Assembly: GCF_017220215.1 (NCBI RefSeq)
Contig: NZ_CP071132.1
Location: 434,001-498,000 of the forward strand
DNA length: 64,000 nucleotides
Reading direction: 5' to 3'
Source of the DNA: Caballeronia sp. M1242
GTDB taxonomy: Bacteria; Pseudomonadota; Gammaproteobacteria; Burkholderiales; Burkholderiaceae
Below, piece by piece: positions 34,660-43,129 of this stretch; positions within the stretch are counted from its first letter, which is position 1, and each line of letters opens with the position of its first letter. Made by a program: the position numbers and the translations under genes. Below the pieces are notes generated by a model, which was not told the origin of the DNA, searched no databases, and was given only the letters and a program-made list of their open reading frames with translations.

Positions 34660-36405
34660 TTAGTGGATTTCCGGCTCGCCGCCGTACGCGGCCGTCTTCT
34701 CTTCGAGGAAATCGAAGTCGCAGCCCTTGTTCGCCTGCGTCACATGCAGTTGATGCATCACGCCGAAGCCGCGTTCGAACGGGCGCTTCGGCGGCGTCCA
34801 GGCGGCTTTGCGCGCGGCGAGTTCCTCGTCGCTGACGTCGAGATGCAGGCGGCGCGCGGGCACGTCCAGTTCGACGATGTCGCCGTCCTTCACCAGCGCG
34901 AGCGGCCCGCCGACGAACGATTCCGGCGCCACATGCAGCACGCACGCGCCGTAGCTCGTGCCGCTCATGCGCGCGTCCGAGATCCGGACCATGTCGCGCA
35001 CGCCCTGCTTCAACAGCTTCTGCGGAATCGGCAACTGGCCCCACTCCGGCATGCCCGGCGCGCCGACCGGTCCCGCGTGCTGAAGGACGATCACGGAATC
35101 GGCGGTGATATCGAGGGCTTCGTCGTCGATACGCGCGGCCATGTCGCCGTAGTCCTTGAACACGACCGCCGGCCCCCGATGCTTGAGCAGATGCGCTTCC
35201 ATCGCCGCCGGCTTGATGACGGCGCCATCGGGCGCGAGATTGCCGGTAAGCACGGCGAGGCCGTCGTTCGGCACGAGCGGATTGCTAAGCCGGCGAATCA
35301 CGTCGTCATTGAAAATTTCGGCGCCCGCGATGTTTTCGCCGAGCGTCGCGCCATTGACCGTTAGTTGCGAACCATCGATCAAATCGCCGAGTTCGGCGAG
35401 CATCGCGCGCAGGCCTCCGGCGTAGAAGAAGTCTTCCATCAGATACTTCCCGGCCGGCCGCAGGTTGCCGATAACCGGCGTCACGCGCGACAGTTCGTCG
35501 AAGCGCGCGGTCGTGAGCGGCACGCCCGCGCGGCGCGCGACCGCCACCAGATGCACGATCGCGTTCGTCGAGCCGGACATCGCGAGCACCGTGGTCACGG
35601 CGTTGTCGAACGACTTCGGCGTGAGGATGTCGGACGGCTTCAGATCGGTCCACACCATCTCGACGATGCGCTGCCCGGTGAGCGACGCATACTGCGCATG
35701 CCGCGAGTCAACGGCGGGAATCGACGCAAAGCCGGGCAGCGTGAGGCCGAGCGCTTCGGTGGCGCTCGTCATCGTGGACGCAGTGCCCATCGTCATGCAA
35801 TGACCCGGCGAGCGCGCGATGCCGCTTTCGACGCCCTTCCACTCGTCCTCGGTGATCTTGCCCGCGCGCAGTTCCGCCCAGTACTTCCACGTGTCTGAAC
35901 CGCTGCCCAGCGTGCGGCCGTTCCAGTCGCCGCGCAGCATCGGGCCGGCGGGAAGATAGATGGCGGGCAGGTCCATGCTGATCGCGCCCATCAGCAGGCC
36001 GGGCGTGGTCTTGTCGCAGCCGCCCATCAGCACGCAGCCGTCGAACGGATATGAGCGCAGCAGTTCTTCCACTTCCATCGCGAGAAAGTTGCGATAGAGC
36101 ATGGTCGTCGGCTTCTGGAACGGCTCCGCGAGCGTCATCACGGGCATTTCCACCGGAAAGCCGCCCGCCTGCCAGATGCCGCGCTTCACTTCCTCGACGC
36201 GCTGCTTGAAGTGCGTGTGGCACGAGTTGATCTCGCTCCACGTATTGACCACGGCGATGACCGGCTTGCCCATGTAATCGGACGAGTGATAGCCCATCTG
36301 CGCGGTGCGCGAGCGGTGCCCGAACGAGCGCAGGTCGTTCACGCCGTACCAGCGATGGCTGCGCAGTTCCTCGGGCGTCTTGCGTTTCGTGGGATCGTAG
36401 GTCAA
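34660..36405 (-). CDS. IlvD/Edd family sugar-acid dehydratase (L-arabinonate-type)
   Basis: This is a protein of 581 residues. It dehydrates an aldonic acid to a 2-keto-3-deoxy acid using an Fe-S cluster. The Fe-S cysteines are in NSCHTHF, GGCDKTTPG and SPGHCMTMG, and the MG-binding region and C-terminal SGTSYGACVLHVAPES are conserved. The N-terminal KTPEELRSHRWYG is the signature of the L-arabinonate/D-xylonate group rather than IlvD. The start is TTG at 36405 with AAGGAG seven bases upstream; an upstream start would overlap the operator. It heads the operon with RraA-fold aldolase, MFS and LacI downstream. Confidence 0.9.
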   Translation of the reverse strand: MTYDPTKRKTPEELRSHRWYGVNDLRSFGHRSRTAQMGYHSSDYMGKPVIAVVNTWSEINSCHTHFKQRVEEVKRGIWQAGGFPVEMPVMTLAEPFQKPTTMLYRNFLAMEVEELLRSYPFDGCVLMGGCDKTTPGLLMGAISMDLPAIYLPAGPMLRGDWNGRTLGSGSDTWKYWAELRAGKITEDEWKGVESGIARSPGHCMTMGTASTMTSATEALGLTLPGFASIPAVDSRHAQYASLTGQRIVEMVWTDLKPSDILTPKSFDNAVTTVLAMSGSTNAIVHLVAVARRAGVPLTTARFDELSRVTPVIGNLRPAGKYLMEDFFYAGGLRAMLAELGDLIDGSQLTVNGATLGENIAGAEIFNDDVIRRLSNPLVPNDGLAVLTGNLAPDGAVIKPAAMEAHLLKHRGPAVVFKDYGDMAARIDDEALDITADSVIVLQHAGPVGAPGMPEWGQLPIPQKLLKQGVRDMVRISDARMSGTSYGACVLHVAPESFVGGPLALVKDGDIVELDVPARRLHLDVSDEELAARKAAWTPPKRPFERGFGVMHQLHVTQANKGCDFDFLEEKTAAYGGEPEIH

Positions 36406-36419
36406 GCGATGTCTCCTTG

Positions 36420-36435
36420 ATGGTAGCGTTACCAT
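36420..36435. promoter_or_regulatory. LacI-type operator O1 before the dehydratase gene
   Basis: On the minus strand this reads ATGGTAACGCTACCAT, a near-perfect palindrome (7 of 8 pairs) with the central CG typical of LacI-family sites. It abuts the ribosome site of the TTG start, so a bound repressor would block transcription start or elongation. Confidence 0.8.
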
Positions 36436-36448
36436 TTCAATGCCCGCG

Positions 36449-36464
36449 ATGGTAGCGTTATCAT
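36449..36464. promoter_or_regulatory. LacI-type operator O2 before the dehydratase gene
   Basis: On the minus strand this reads ATGATAACGCTACCAT, identical to O1 except for one base (6 of 8 pairs). Its centre is 29 bp from that of O1. The promoter probably lies in or between the two sites (TTGAAAT is between them). Confidence 0.75.
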
Positions 36465-36503
36465 CGGCGAGCGTCGCTTGGGGTTTTTACGAACGGCAGA
36501 GTC

Positions 36504-37169
36504 CTATCTGCTCACAAGATGCACGGAGCCGAGCAATTCGGAAAGCCCGAGCCAGAGAATTTGCACGCCGATGCAGAAGATGACGAACGCGAAGAGCCGC
36601 ATGGCGACCTGCGTGCCGACGGTGCCGAGCAACCGTTCCAGATAGCCGGCGAAGCGCACGCAGACGTAGATGCTCGCGCACAGCAGCAGAAGCCCGACCG
36701 TCACGCCGACGATATGAACCGGCTGCAAGCCGTGGCGCGGCGAGCCAGTGCCGAGTGCGATGGCCACCGCAATCGAGCCCGGGCCGACGGTGATGGGCAG
36801 CGTCAGCGGATAAAACGCCTTCGCGCGCAGCGACGCGCCGCTGCGTGGCTTGGGCGCGGGCTCGGCGGAAGCGTCTTCGTCCGGCGCCTGAAGGAGACTC
36901 CAGCCCGCCATCGAGACCACGATGCCGCCCGCCACGCGCAGCACCGGGATGGAGATGCCGAAGAAGTTGAGCACGTACGCGCCCACTGACAGCGACACCA
37001 GCAGAATCACGAAGCTGTTCAACGAGATGCGCCGGGCGAGCTCCTGCCGCTCGGCATCGCTGATATGCGGCAGCATGCTCAACACGACGAGCGCGACCGC
37101 GGGCGGATTGATGATCGGAAAAAGCCCGGCAACGATCACGAGCACGGTCTTGACGAATTCGTTGATCAT
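36504..37169 (-). CDS. MarC family (UPF0056) inner membrane protein
   Basis: This is a protein of 221 residues with six TM helices. The family motifs include GLFPIINPPAVALVVLSML in the first helix and FYPLTLPITVGPGSIAVAIALG in the central half. A basic loop of about 30 residues (APDEDASAEPAPKPRSG) splits the two halves. The function of MarC proteins is unknown; the old antibiotic-resistance link was not confirmed. The start is MINEFVKTV. It points toward the sugar-acid operon but is separated from it by the operator region. Confidence 0.88.
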   Translation of the reverse strand: MINEFVKTVLVIVAGLFPIINPPAVALVVLSMLPHISDAERQELARRISLNSFVILLVSLSVGAYVLNFFGISIPVLRVAGGIVVSMAGWSLLQAPDEDASAEPAPKPRSGASLRAKAFYPLTLPITVGPGSIAVAIALGTGSPRHGLQPVHIVGVTVGLLLLCASIYVCVRFAGYLERLLGTVGTQVAMRLFAFVIFCIGVQILWLGLSELLGSVHLVSR

Positions 37170-37207
37170 GCTCGATAGGTCGTGGATGTCGATTCGGTTA
37201 TCCGTCC

Positions 37208-37555
37208 TCAGCCGGACACCAGGGGCGCGGTCAGAATCAGCGCGCACTCGGTCAGAAACGAGCCGAGCCCCACGCCGATCAGCACGCGCGCCACGTACGT
37301 CCACATGCGCCGGTCGACGTTACCCGAGCAGCGCCATGCCGCCGTGCACCACGCGAGATAAAGCGCGCCGCACGCGGCGAACAGGCCCAGCGTGCCGGGC
37401 CAGAACCAGATGGTAATTAGCAAAAACGCTTCGGGAGCAACGCCGCTGCCCCAGAGGTACAAGTACACCGCCCACCATGCGAGATGGATAGGCAGGCCGA
37501 GTAGCCACCAGACTTTCCAGAAACGTTCTTCTCCGCGCCAGGCCTTGCGCAACAT
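37208..37555 (-). CDS. Small membrane protein of unknown function
   Basis: This is a protein of 115 residues. Three hydrophobic segments are visible at about 15-35 (VWWLLGLPIHLAWWAVYLYL), 42-65 and 88-110. The N-terminus is basic (MLRKAWRGEERFWK). It is tryptophan-rich. It precedes marC by 38 bp in the same direction, and the two may be co-transcribed. I do not recognise a family. Confidence 0.65.
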   Translation of the reverse strand: MLRKAWRGEERFWKVWWLLGLPIHLAWWAVYLYLWGSGVAPEAFLLITIWFWPGTLGLFAACGALYLAWCTAAWRCSGNVDRRMWTYVARVLIGVGLGSFLTECALILTAPLVSG

Positions 37556-37698
37556 GCGTCGCCGTATAAAGGAAGGAGGCTGGCATTTTACTTCACCGGA
37601 TGCGCCCGCACGGTGGCGGCCTCGGCCTCTGCAATGCGGTAACGACTAGGTTCTCGTGGCATTTCAGCATATTGCGTCGCGGCAAACGCCGTCTGCCG

Positions 37699-39039
37699 CT
37701 ATGGGCGGCGCTCGGTCAGCATTTGACTGGCGAGGTCGCCGTGATGCATGGCGAGCGCGCGCAGCGACGGCCACATGTGCATGTAGTGGACCATGAAACT
37801 GTCCGCACGCTGAAGCTGATAAGGCGTGTTTAGCGTGATGCAGTCGACGAGTTCCGCATCGCCTGCCATGCCGTGACGCGTGAGCACTCGAATGAACGTG
37901 TCCTGATCGCCGCCGCTCGCGTACGTCGACGACTTGTCCGTCACGCCGCCGATCGCCTGCTCCACTTCGCCCAGCACGTCGAAGTTCGCCTGCGTGCGCC
38001 GAAAGCCCATGATGCCGGAGTTGAACTGCCAGCTCATGTCCATCGCGATCAGACGGTCGCGGTGGTCAAGCAGACGTTCGAGCGGCATCGACTGATCGAG
38101 CACGAGCACGTCCGCGTCGATCCAGAACACCCATTCGTGCTGAGGCAAATGCCGGCGCAGCACCCACGGTTTCAGCCAGTTGCCGCTCGCGCCGTGCGGC
38201 GATTCGGGCGGGATATCGCGATAAAGATGCAAGGCATAGCCGTGGCGCGCGCAGTAGCGCCGCAGATTGCGCTCGGCGATAGCGCCATACGCGCGAATGT
38301 TCGGCGTGTACAGCATGGCAAGCGCGATGGGCGCTTCCGGGCGCAGCGCCTCGTAGGCGTCCTCCGCGATATCTGAAGCAGGCAGCGTCAGATACGCCTC
38401 GCCCTTCGCCCGACACGCGTTCACGTGCGACGCGATCAGATCGCGCAGATCGGCGTGGACCGCCTCGTTCGGCGGCGCGTCCGGAATATCGGCGAGCGCG
38501 ATGGCGAAGACGCGCAGCCGCGCCCACATCGGATCGATATGCCACGCGGCGGGCACGACGGCATGCGCGCCGTCGATCTGCGTCATGTAGCCGAGTGGCG
38601 CCGTCATGCGCAAGAGCGCCGACTCGCTCGCGAGCGCGCCGCCGAAGCGCGCGCCCGCGCACAGGCGTTCGGCAAGCGCGCGGGACGCAGGCGTACTGCG
38701 CCAAAGCTGGAACGCGCCGATCACGGTATCGCTTGCGGCGTCGCCCATCGAGACGATCAGCGTGTCGCATTCAGCGGCGGCCATCAGCGTTTCGCAAGCG
38801 ATATCGCTCACGATCAGGCAGTCCTGCGTGAGCAGCAGCACGAAGTCGCCGTCGGCAGCGGCGCGCAGCGCGCGCAAGAGCGTCTGGAACTTCAGCAGCA
38901 TGCGCAGATGCGTCCAGCCGATGCCGCTCGCATCGACGAACTCCTGCGCGTAACCGCGATGCGCGCAATAGCGCCGGTGGTTCTCGAACGACGCGTGCGC
39001 GTCCCGGCTCGCGAAGAAACTGATGACTCGGGTCGTCAT
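37699..39039 (-). CDS. Two-domain glycosyltransferase (GT34/GMA12-like C-terminal half)
   Basis: This is a protein of 446 residues. The C-terminal half (from about residue 235) is a GT-A domain of the galactosyltransferase GMA12/MNN10 type: NLRRYCARHGYALHLYRD, WLKPWVLRRHLPQHEWVFWIDADVLVLD with the DAD metal motif, and FNSGIMGFRR. The N-terminal half repeats the same order (FENHRRYCAHRGYAQEFVD, LLKFQTLLRALRAAADGDFVLLLTQDCLIV) but has TQD where the DxD should be. The N-terminal copy is therefore probably not catalytic. There is no signal peptide, so it acts in the cytoplasm. Acceptor and product are unknown. Confidence 0.75.
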   Translation of the reverse strand: MTTRVISFFASRDAHASFENHRRYCAHRGYAQEFVDASGIGWTHLRMLLKFQTLLRALRAAADGDFVLLLTQDCLIVSDIACETLMAAAECDTLIVSMGDAASDTVIGAFQLWRSTPASRALAERLCAGARFGGALASESALLRMTAPLGYMTQIDGAHAVVPAAWHIDPMWARLRVFAIALADIPDAPPNEAVHADLRDLIASHVNACRAKGEAYLTLPASDIAEDAYEALRPEAPIALAMLYTPNIRAYGAIAERNLRRYCARHGYALHLYRDIPPESPHGASGNWLKPWVLRRHLPQHEWVFWIDADVLVLDQSMPLERLLDHRDRLIAMDMSWQFNSGIMGFRRTQANFDVLGEVEQAIGGVTDKSSTYASGGDQDTFIRVLTRHGMAGDAELVDCITLNTPYQLQRADSFMVHYMHMWPSLRALAMHHGDLASQMLTERRP

Positions 39040-39233
39040 GAAAGCTCGATGAGGGATGCAGGCAATCACCGATTCTGCGTTCGCATTCGGGGCTCGGGCA
39101 AGCGGCTGGACACTTTGTTTCATGCTGCGTGACGTGGCGCTGACTCGTATCGTCCGCGCGTGCAACAGGATTCAAGACGCCGCGCGCGCGCGCCGCGACA
39201 ATTTCGCTTTCTGCCAACCGAAGGGGAATTTCT

Positions 39234-39668
39234 ATGACAAGCGAGACGACAGAAACCAGCGCGCGAGCGCAACGCTGCGTGATCGTGGTGGACCGCGCGC
39301 TGCCCGCGGGCAAAGCCGCGAACGCGGCGGCGGTGCTCGCGTTGACCATCGGGCAGCGGCACCCGGCGCTCGTCGGCGAACCGCTCGTCGATGCGTCCGG
39401 CGTAGCGCATCCGGGGCTGATTCCCGTCGGCATCGCGGTGCTCGCGGCCAGTCAGGACGAGCTCGCCACGATTCGCGGCAAGGCGCTCGCCGCTGATTGC
39501 GATGTCGTCGCATTCCCCGAGCAAGGCCAGCAGACGACGGACTACGCCGCGTTCCGTGACGCCGTCGCCACCGTCGCCACCGACGCGCTGCGTTACGTGG
39601 GCGTCGCGCTGATCGGCGACAGAAAGCCGGTGAGCAAGGCCGTCGCGAATCTCGGCCTGTTGAAGTGA
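39234..39668 (+). CDS. DUF2000 family protein
   Basis: This is a protein of 144 residues. The fold is peptidyl-tRNA hydrolase II-like, with CVIVVDRALPAGKAANAAAVLALTIGQRHPALVG at the start and KPVSKAVANLGLLK at the end, both typical of DUF2000. AGGGGAA lies before the ATG. It ends 6 bp from the convergent AraC gene. The function is unknown. Confidence 0.85.
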   Translation: MTSETTETSARAQRCVIVVDRALPAGKAANAAAVLALTIGQRHPALVGEPLVDASGVAHPGLIPVGIAVLAASQDELATIRGKALAADCDVVAFPEQGQQTTDYAAFRDAVATVATDALRYVGVALIGDRKPVSKAVANLGLLK

Positions 39669-39674
39669 TGCGCG

Positions 39675-40493
39675 TCAGCCGCGCGTCGCCGCCTTGTACG
39701 CGCCGGGCGTCACGCCGAGCATGCGGCGAAACGTGCGCGTCAAGTGCGCCTGATCCGCGAAGCCGGTCTCGGCGGCGATATCGGAGAGCGCATTGCCGCG
39801 CCGGATGAGCGCCATCGCGCGGCGCACGCGCGCCTGCCGCTGGTATTCGTGCGGTGTCATGCCGGTTTCGCGACTGAACGCGCGAAACAGGCGATACGGC
39901 GGCAAGTCGGCCGCCGCCGCGATTTCGTGCAGACGCAGCGGGTCGGCGAGACGATCTTCGACAAAGCGCCGCGCCGTGACAATCGCGCGCGGCTCGTTCG
40001 TCTCGCGCAGCGCGGTGGTCTGCTTCATGTGACGTTGCGCGAGCCGCGCCGCGAACGACAGATACCGCTCGTCGCGATACAGCGACGAACCGCGCACTTC
40101 CGACGACCGATGCACGTCCTGAAGCGCCATGCTCAACGCCGGATCGCGGATGATCGGGCCAATGAGCCCGCCCGCGCGCTTCTCGCCGGTCAACTCCAGC
40201 AGATGCGCGACATCCACATACAGCGTGCGCTGCGTCCAGCCGTCGCCGTCGACGGGCCAGCCGGCGTGCGGCTCGTCGGCATCGATGGCGTACAGATCGC
40301 CGCGCCGCGCGACGAACTCGGTGCCGCGCATGCGGATGCGAATCGCGCCGCCCGTGAGCAGCGCGAAGCAGGCGGTATCGTGCGCGTGAACGTCGTAGGC
40401 GAAGTCCGCGAAACGCCCGCGCAGCAGATCCGCGCCGAGATCGGGCGCGTGCCAGATGCGCGTGTCCGACGTGGGACGGGCGTTCGCGGCCAT
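39675..40493 (-). CDS. AraC family regulator with cupin sensor domain
   Basis: This is a protein of 272 residues. The N-terminal AraC-type cupin domain (VHAHDTACFALLTGGAIRIRMRG) is followed by two helix-turn-helix repeats at about 165-265 (LHEIAAAADLPPYRLFRAFSRETGMTPHEYQRQARV and LSDIAAETGFADQAHLTRTFRRMLGVTPGAYK). It starts 14 bp after the alcohol dehydrogenase stop in the same orientation, so co-expression with that gene is possible. The inducer is unknown. Confidence 0.9.
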   Translation of the reverse strand: MAANARPTSDTRIWHAPDLGADLLRGRFADFAYDVHAHDTACFALLTGGAIRIRMRGTEFVARRGDLYAIDADEPHAGWPVDGDGWTQRTLYVDVAHLLELTGEKRAGGLIGPIIRDPALSMALQDVHRSSEVRGSSLYRDERYLSFAARLAQRHMKQTTALRETNEPRAIVTARRFVEDRLADPLRLHEIAAAADLPPYRLFRAFSRETGMTPHEYQRQARVRRAMALIRRGNALSDIAAETGFADQAHLTRTFRRMLGVTPGAYKAATRG

Positions 40494-40507
40494 TCGCGGG
40501 CGCTCGG

Positions 40508-41566
40508 TTACCGCTCGATCGTCGACATGTCGATCACGAAGCGGTACTTCACGTCGCTCTTCAACATGCGCTCGTAGGCGGTGTTGATCTCGTCCATGCG
40601 GATCATCTCGATATCGGACGTGATGCCGTGCTTGCCGCAGAAATCGAGCATTTCCTGCGTCTCCGCGATGCCGCCGATGAGCGAGCCCGCCAGCGACCGG
40701 CGCTTGAAGATCATGTTGATGACCGACGGCGACGGATGCGGATGCTCCGGCACGCCCACGAGCGTCATGGTGCCGTCACGCTTGAGCAGCGTGATGAACT
40801 GGTCGAGATCGTGCGAAGCGGCCACCGTGTTCAGGATGAAGTCGAAGCTGTTGGCGTGCTTGGCCATCTGGTCCGGGTCCTTCGACACGACGACGTCATG
40901 CGCGCCCAGACGCTTCGCATCCTCGATCTTGCTCGGCGACGTTGTGAAGAGCACGACATGCGCGCCCATCGCGGCAGCCAGCTTCACGCCCATGTGGCCG
41001 AGGCCGCCCAGACCGACGATGCCGACCTTATCGCCTTGCTTCACGCCCCAGTGACGCAGCGGCGAGTACGTGGTGATGCCCGCGCACAGAAGCGGCGCGA
41101 CCGCGGCCAGTTCGAGATTCTCGGGAACGCGCAGCGTGAAGGCTTCATCGACGACGATGGACGTCGAATAGCCGCCGTACGTCACGCCGCCCGACTTCTT
41201 GTCCGGCGAGTTGTAGGTTTGCACGAAGCTCTCCGGGCTTTCGCAATACTGCTCCAGACCTTCCTTGCACGCCTCGCAGACGCGACACGAGTCCACCATG
41301 CAGCCGACGCCCGCGAGATCGCCCGCCTTGAACTTCGTCACGTCCGAGCCGACTTCCGTCACGCGCCCGACGATCTCGTGCCCCGGCACGACCGGATAGT
41401 TGGTGCCGCCCCATTCGTTGCGCGCCATGTGCAGATCGGAATGGCAGACGCCGCAGAAGAGGATGTCGATACGCACGTCGTTCGGGCCGACATCGCGGCG
41501 TTGAATCTCGAGCGGGCCGAGCGGCTTGTCGGCTGCGGACGCTGCATAGGAATAGGCTTTGAACAT
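40508..41566 (-). CDS. Zinc-dependent NADP alcohol dehydrogenase, YahK/cinnamyl-type
   Basis: This is a protein of 352 residues. It is a medium-chain dehydrogenase that reduces aldehydes with NADPH. Catalytic zinc: C and H in FCGVCHSDLH, GHE in PGHEIVGRV, and C in LLCAGITTYSP. Structural zinc: four cysteines in CMVDSCRVCEACKEGLEQYC. Dinucleotide loop: GLGGLGHMGVKLAAAMG. GAGGAAG precedes the ATG at 41566. AraC follows by 14 bp. Likely role: detoxification of aldehydes. Confidence 0.92.
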   Translation of the reverse strand: MFKAYSYAASAADKPLGPLEIQRRDVGPNDVRIDILFCGVCHSDLHMARNEWGGTNYPVVPGHEIVGRVTEVGSDVTKFKAGDLAGVGCMVDSCRVCEACKEGLEQYCESPESFVQTYNSPDKKSGGVTYGGYSTSIVVDEAFTLRVPENLELAAVAPLLCAGITTYSPLRHWGVKQGDKVGIVGLGGLGHMGVKLAAAMGAHVVLFTTSPSKIEDAKRLGAHDVVVSKDPDQMAKHANSFDFILNTVAASHDLDQFITLLKRDGTMTLVGVPEHPHPSPSVINMIFKRRSLAGSLIGGIAETQEMLDFCGKHGITSDIEMIRMDEINTAYERMLKSDVKYRFVIDMSTIER

Positions 41567-42001
41567 GGTCGCTTCCTCTTGATCTTGATGCGTGGACAGG
41601 GTGCCGGCGCCTTCACGCGGTGGGAAGGCGCGGCTGAAAAGACGTGTGCGCACGGGTCGCGCGGGCTTTTTATGTGTGGCAGCGAACGCTCGCCGCCGTG
41701 CTGCCGAGCCGCTGCTCCGTTCTTGCCGATCCCGCCGATACTTCGGCGGCGGCGCGCAGCCTCGTTACTGTATGCCTATCGGAATATTTTTGCTGAGACG
41801 GTGGAGTCCGCGGTAGTCAGGGCGATTTCGCGGCGCTGGCGCGTCGGATTTCGCCGTTGCGTGGGAGCCAATACGGCGCCTTGCGAGCGGCGCAAGACAG
41901 TGGCGCTCGTCATGTGCGTCCTACGATCGAGAGAGAGAGCCGGACGCCATGCACGCGGCCGGCCTAACACACGCGACACACGCGACACGAGGAGGACCAC
42001 G
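41567..42001. other. Intergenic region with no gene
   Basis: These 435 bases lie between the alcohol dehydrogenase and a small rightward gene. No frame carries a family signal. An AT-rich patch (GGAATATTTTTGC, about 41781) is the only promoter-like segment. A short GA tract and a 9-bp direct repeat ACACACGCG (41967 and 41976) come just before a strong GAGGAGG ribosome site. Confidence 0.5.
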
Positions 42002-42280
42002 ATGAAAGCGAATGCCATGACGGTGAGCATCAATTTGCCGACCGGCGCAGTCAGCGCCGAGTTCCACCCGGACACGGGACGGCTGCGGATTCTGGAGCGC
42101 GACGTGCTGCGCGTCGAACTGTTTCCGCCGCATTCGTGGTTCACGGTTGCGTCGGTCGCCGGCAATAGCCGATGGGGCACGCGGCCGCGCGAGTCGGACC
42201 TCTACCTGGTGCTGCAAAGCTTCATCATGCAGCGGTTCGGCATCGCGGCGTTGGAAAAGGCCATGGCGGTGGCGCATTGA
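42002..42280 (+). CDS. Small hypothetical protein
   Basis: This is a protein of 92 residues starting MKANAMTVSINLPTG, with GAGGAGG eight bases upstream, one of the best ribosome sites in the window. It is all-beta in its first half and has a helical end (LVLQSFIMQRFGIAALEKAMAVA). There is no signal peptide or TM helix. I do not recognise a family. It lies 230 bp upstream of the pilus operon. Confidence 0.7.
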   Translation: MKANAMTVSINLPTGAVSAEFHPDTGRLRILERDVLRVELFPPHSWFTVASVAGNSRWGTRPRESDLYLVLQSFIMQRFGIAALEKAMAVAH

Positions 42281-42509
42281 AGCGGCCCGCATGCGCCGAA
42301 GCCGCGCCGCCTTGCTTGTAACTCGTTGAAGCGCGCGTCACGGAAAGGCAAACGTGATCCGTGGCGCCGCCGTGCCCCATCTCAATTTAGGAGCCGTCTC
42401 ATTCATTCTGAAGTTCTCTCTCACTAATCTGTGTGTCCGTCGAAGCTGTTCGGAATCGCGAAGACCGGACAGCACAGTTTTCCATCGTCTTCCACTAGAG
42501 AGAGTCAGC

Positions 42510-43016
42510 ATGAAAAGCGTGTTCAAGAAAGCCGCAGTCGTTGCATTGATCGCCAGCACAGCGTTTGGCGTGTCGCCCAGTCTCTTTGCAGCCAGCAAGA
42601 CGGCGACCTTCCAGGTGACGCTGACCATCCAGGACGACTGCTCCATCGCCGCCAATCCGCTTAACTTCGGGTCCACGGGCGTCATTGCGAGCAACATCGA
42701 TCAGTCGACGAACCTCGCCGTGACCTGCACGGTCGGCACGCCGTACAACGTCGCGCTCGACGCCGGCAGCCCGGCCGGATCGACTATCCCCGCCCGCACG
42801 CTCAAGAACGCGGCGAACACGGGCACCGTGCAATACAACCTCTTCCGCGACTCGGCGCACACGCAGATCTGGGGCCAAACGGTCGGCAGCGACACCGTTT
42901 CGGGCGTCGGCAATGGCAGCGCGCAGACAATCTCCGTCTTCGGCCGCGTCCCGGCACAAGCGACGCCCGCCGCGGACACGTACACGTCCACCGTCACGGC
43001 CACGGTCGTGTTCTGA
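42510..43016 (+). CDS. Csu-type pilus major subunit (spore coat U domain, CsuA/B-like)
   Basis: This is a protein of 168 residues with a Sec signal peptide (about 1-27, ending LFA|A). One SCPU domain has CSIAANPLNFGSTG, the second Cys in LAVTCTVGTPYNVALDAG, and the C-terminal strand YTSTVTATVVF. The two Cys form the conserved disulfide. The short N-terminal strand after the signal (KTATFQVTLTIQDD) is the donor strand that completes the next subunit. It heads the operon and is likely the shaft subunit. Confidence 0.88.
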   Translation: MKSVFKKAAVVALIASTAFGVSPSLFAASKTATFQVTLTIQDDCSIAANPLNFGSTGVIASNIDQSTNLAVTCTVGTPYNVALDAGSPAGSTIPARTLKNAANTGTVQYNLFRDSAHTQIWGQTVGSDTVSGVGNGSAQTISVFGRVPAQATPAADTYTSTVTATVVF

Positions 43017-43041
43017 TCGACACCCGTTGTAGATGTTTCAG

Positions 43042-43063
43042 GCGCCTCGCTCATGCGAGGCGC
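43042..43063 (+). terminator. Attenuator-like hairpin between pilus subunit and chaperone genes
   Basis: GCGCCTCGC pairs perfectly with GCGAGGCGC over a TCAT loop, 26 bp after the subunit stop. The following bases (TTGCGCTTGTG) are not a full T-tract. It probably lets much of the mRNA stop or be trimmed here, so that the subunit is made in excess of chaperone and usher. Confidence 0.5.
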
Positions 43064-43129
43064 TTGCGCTTGTGCAGCGCGCGTTATATCAGATGAGGCG
43101 AGACCGGACGCCCAAAAAGGAGGCGACTC

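Noticed and set aside
41592..41816. Short plus-strand frame between the alcohol dehydrogenase and the small gene at 42002
   Set aside because: Arg-rich, no ribosome site, no domain; probably chance in GC-rich DNA.
41967..41990. Tandem ACACACGCG repeat
   Set aside because: Only two and a half short copies; too small to call a functional repeat.
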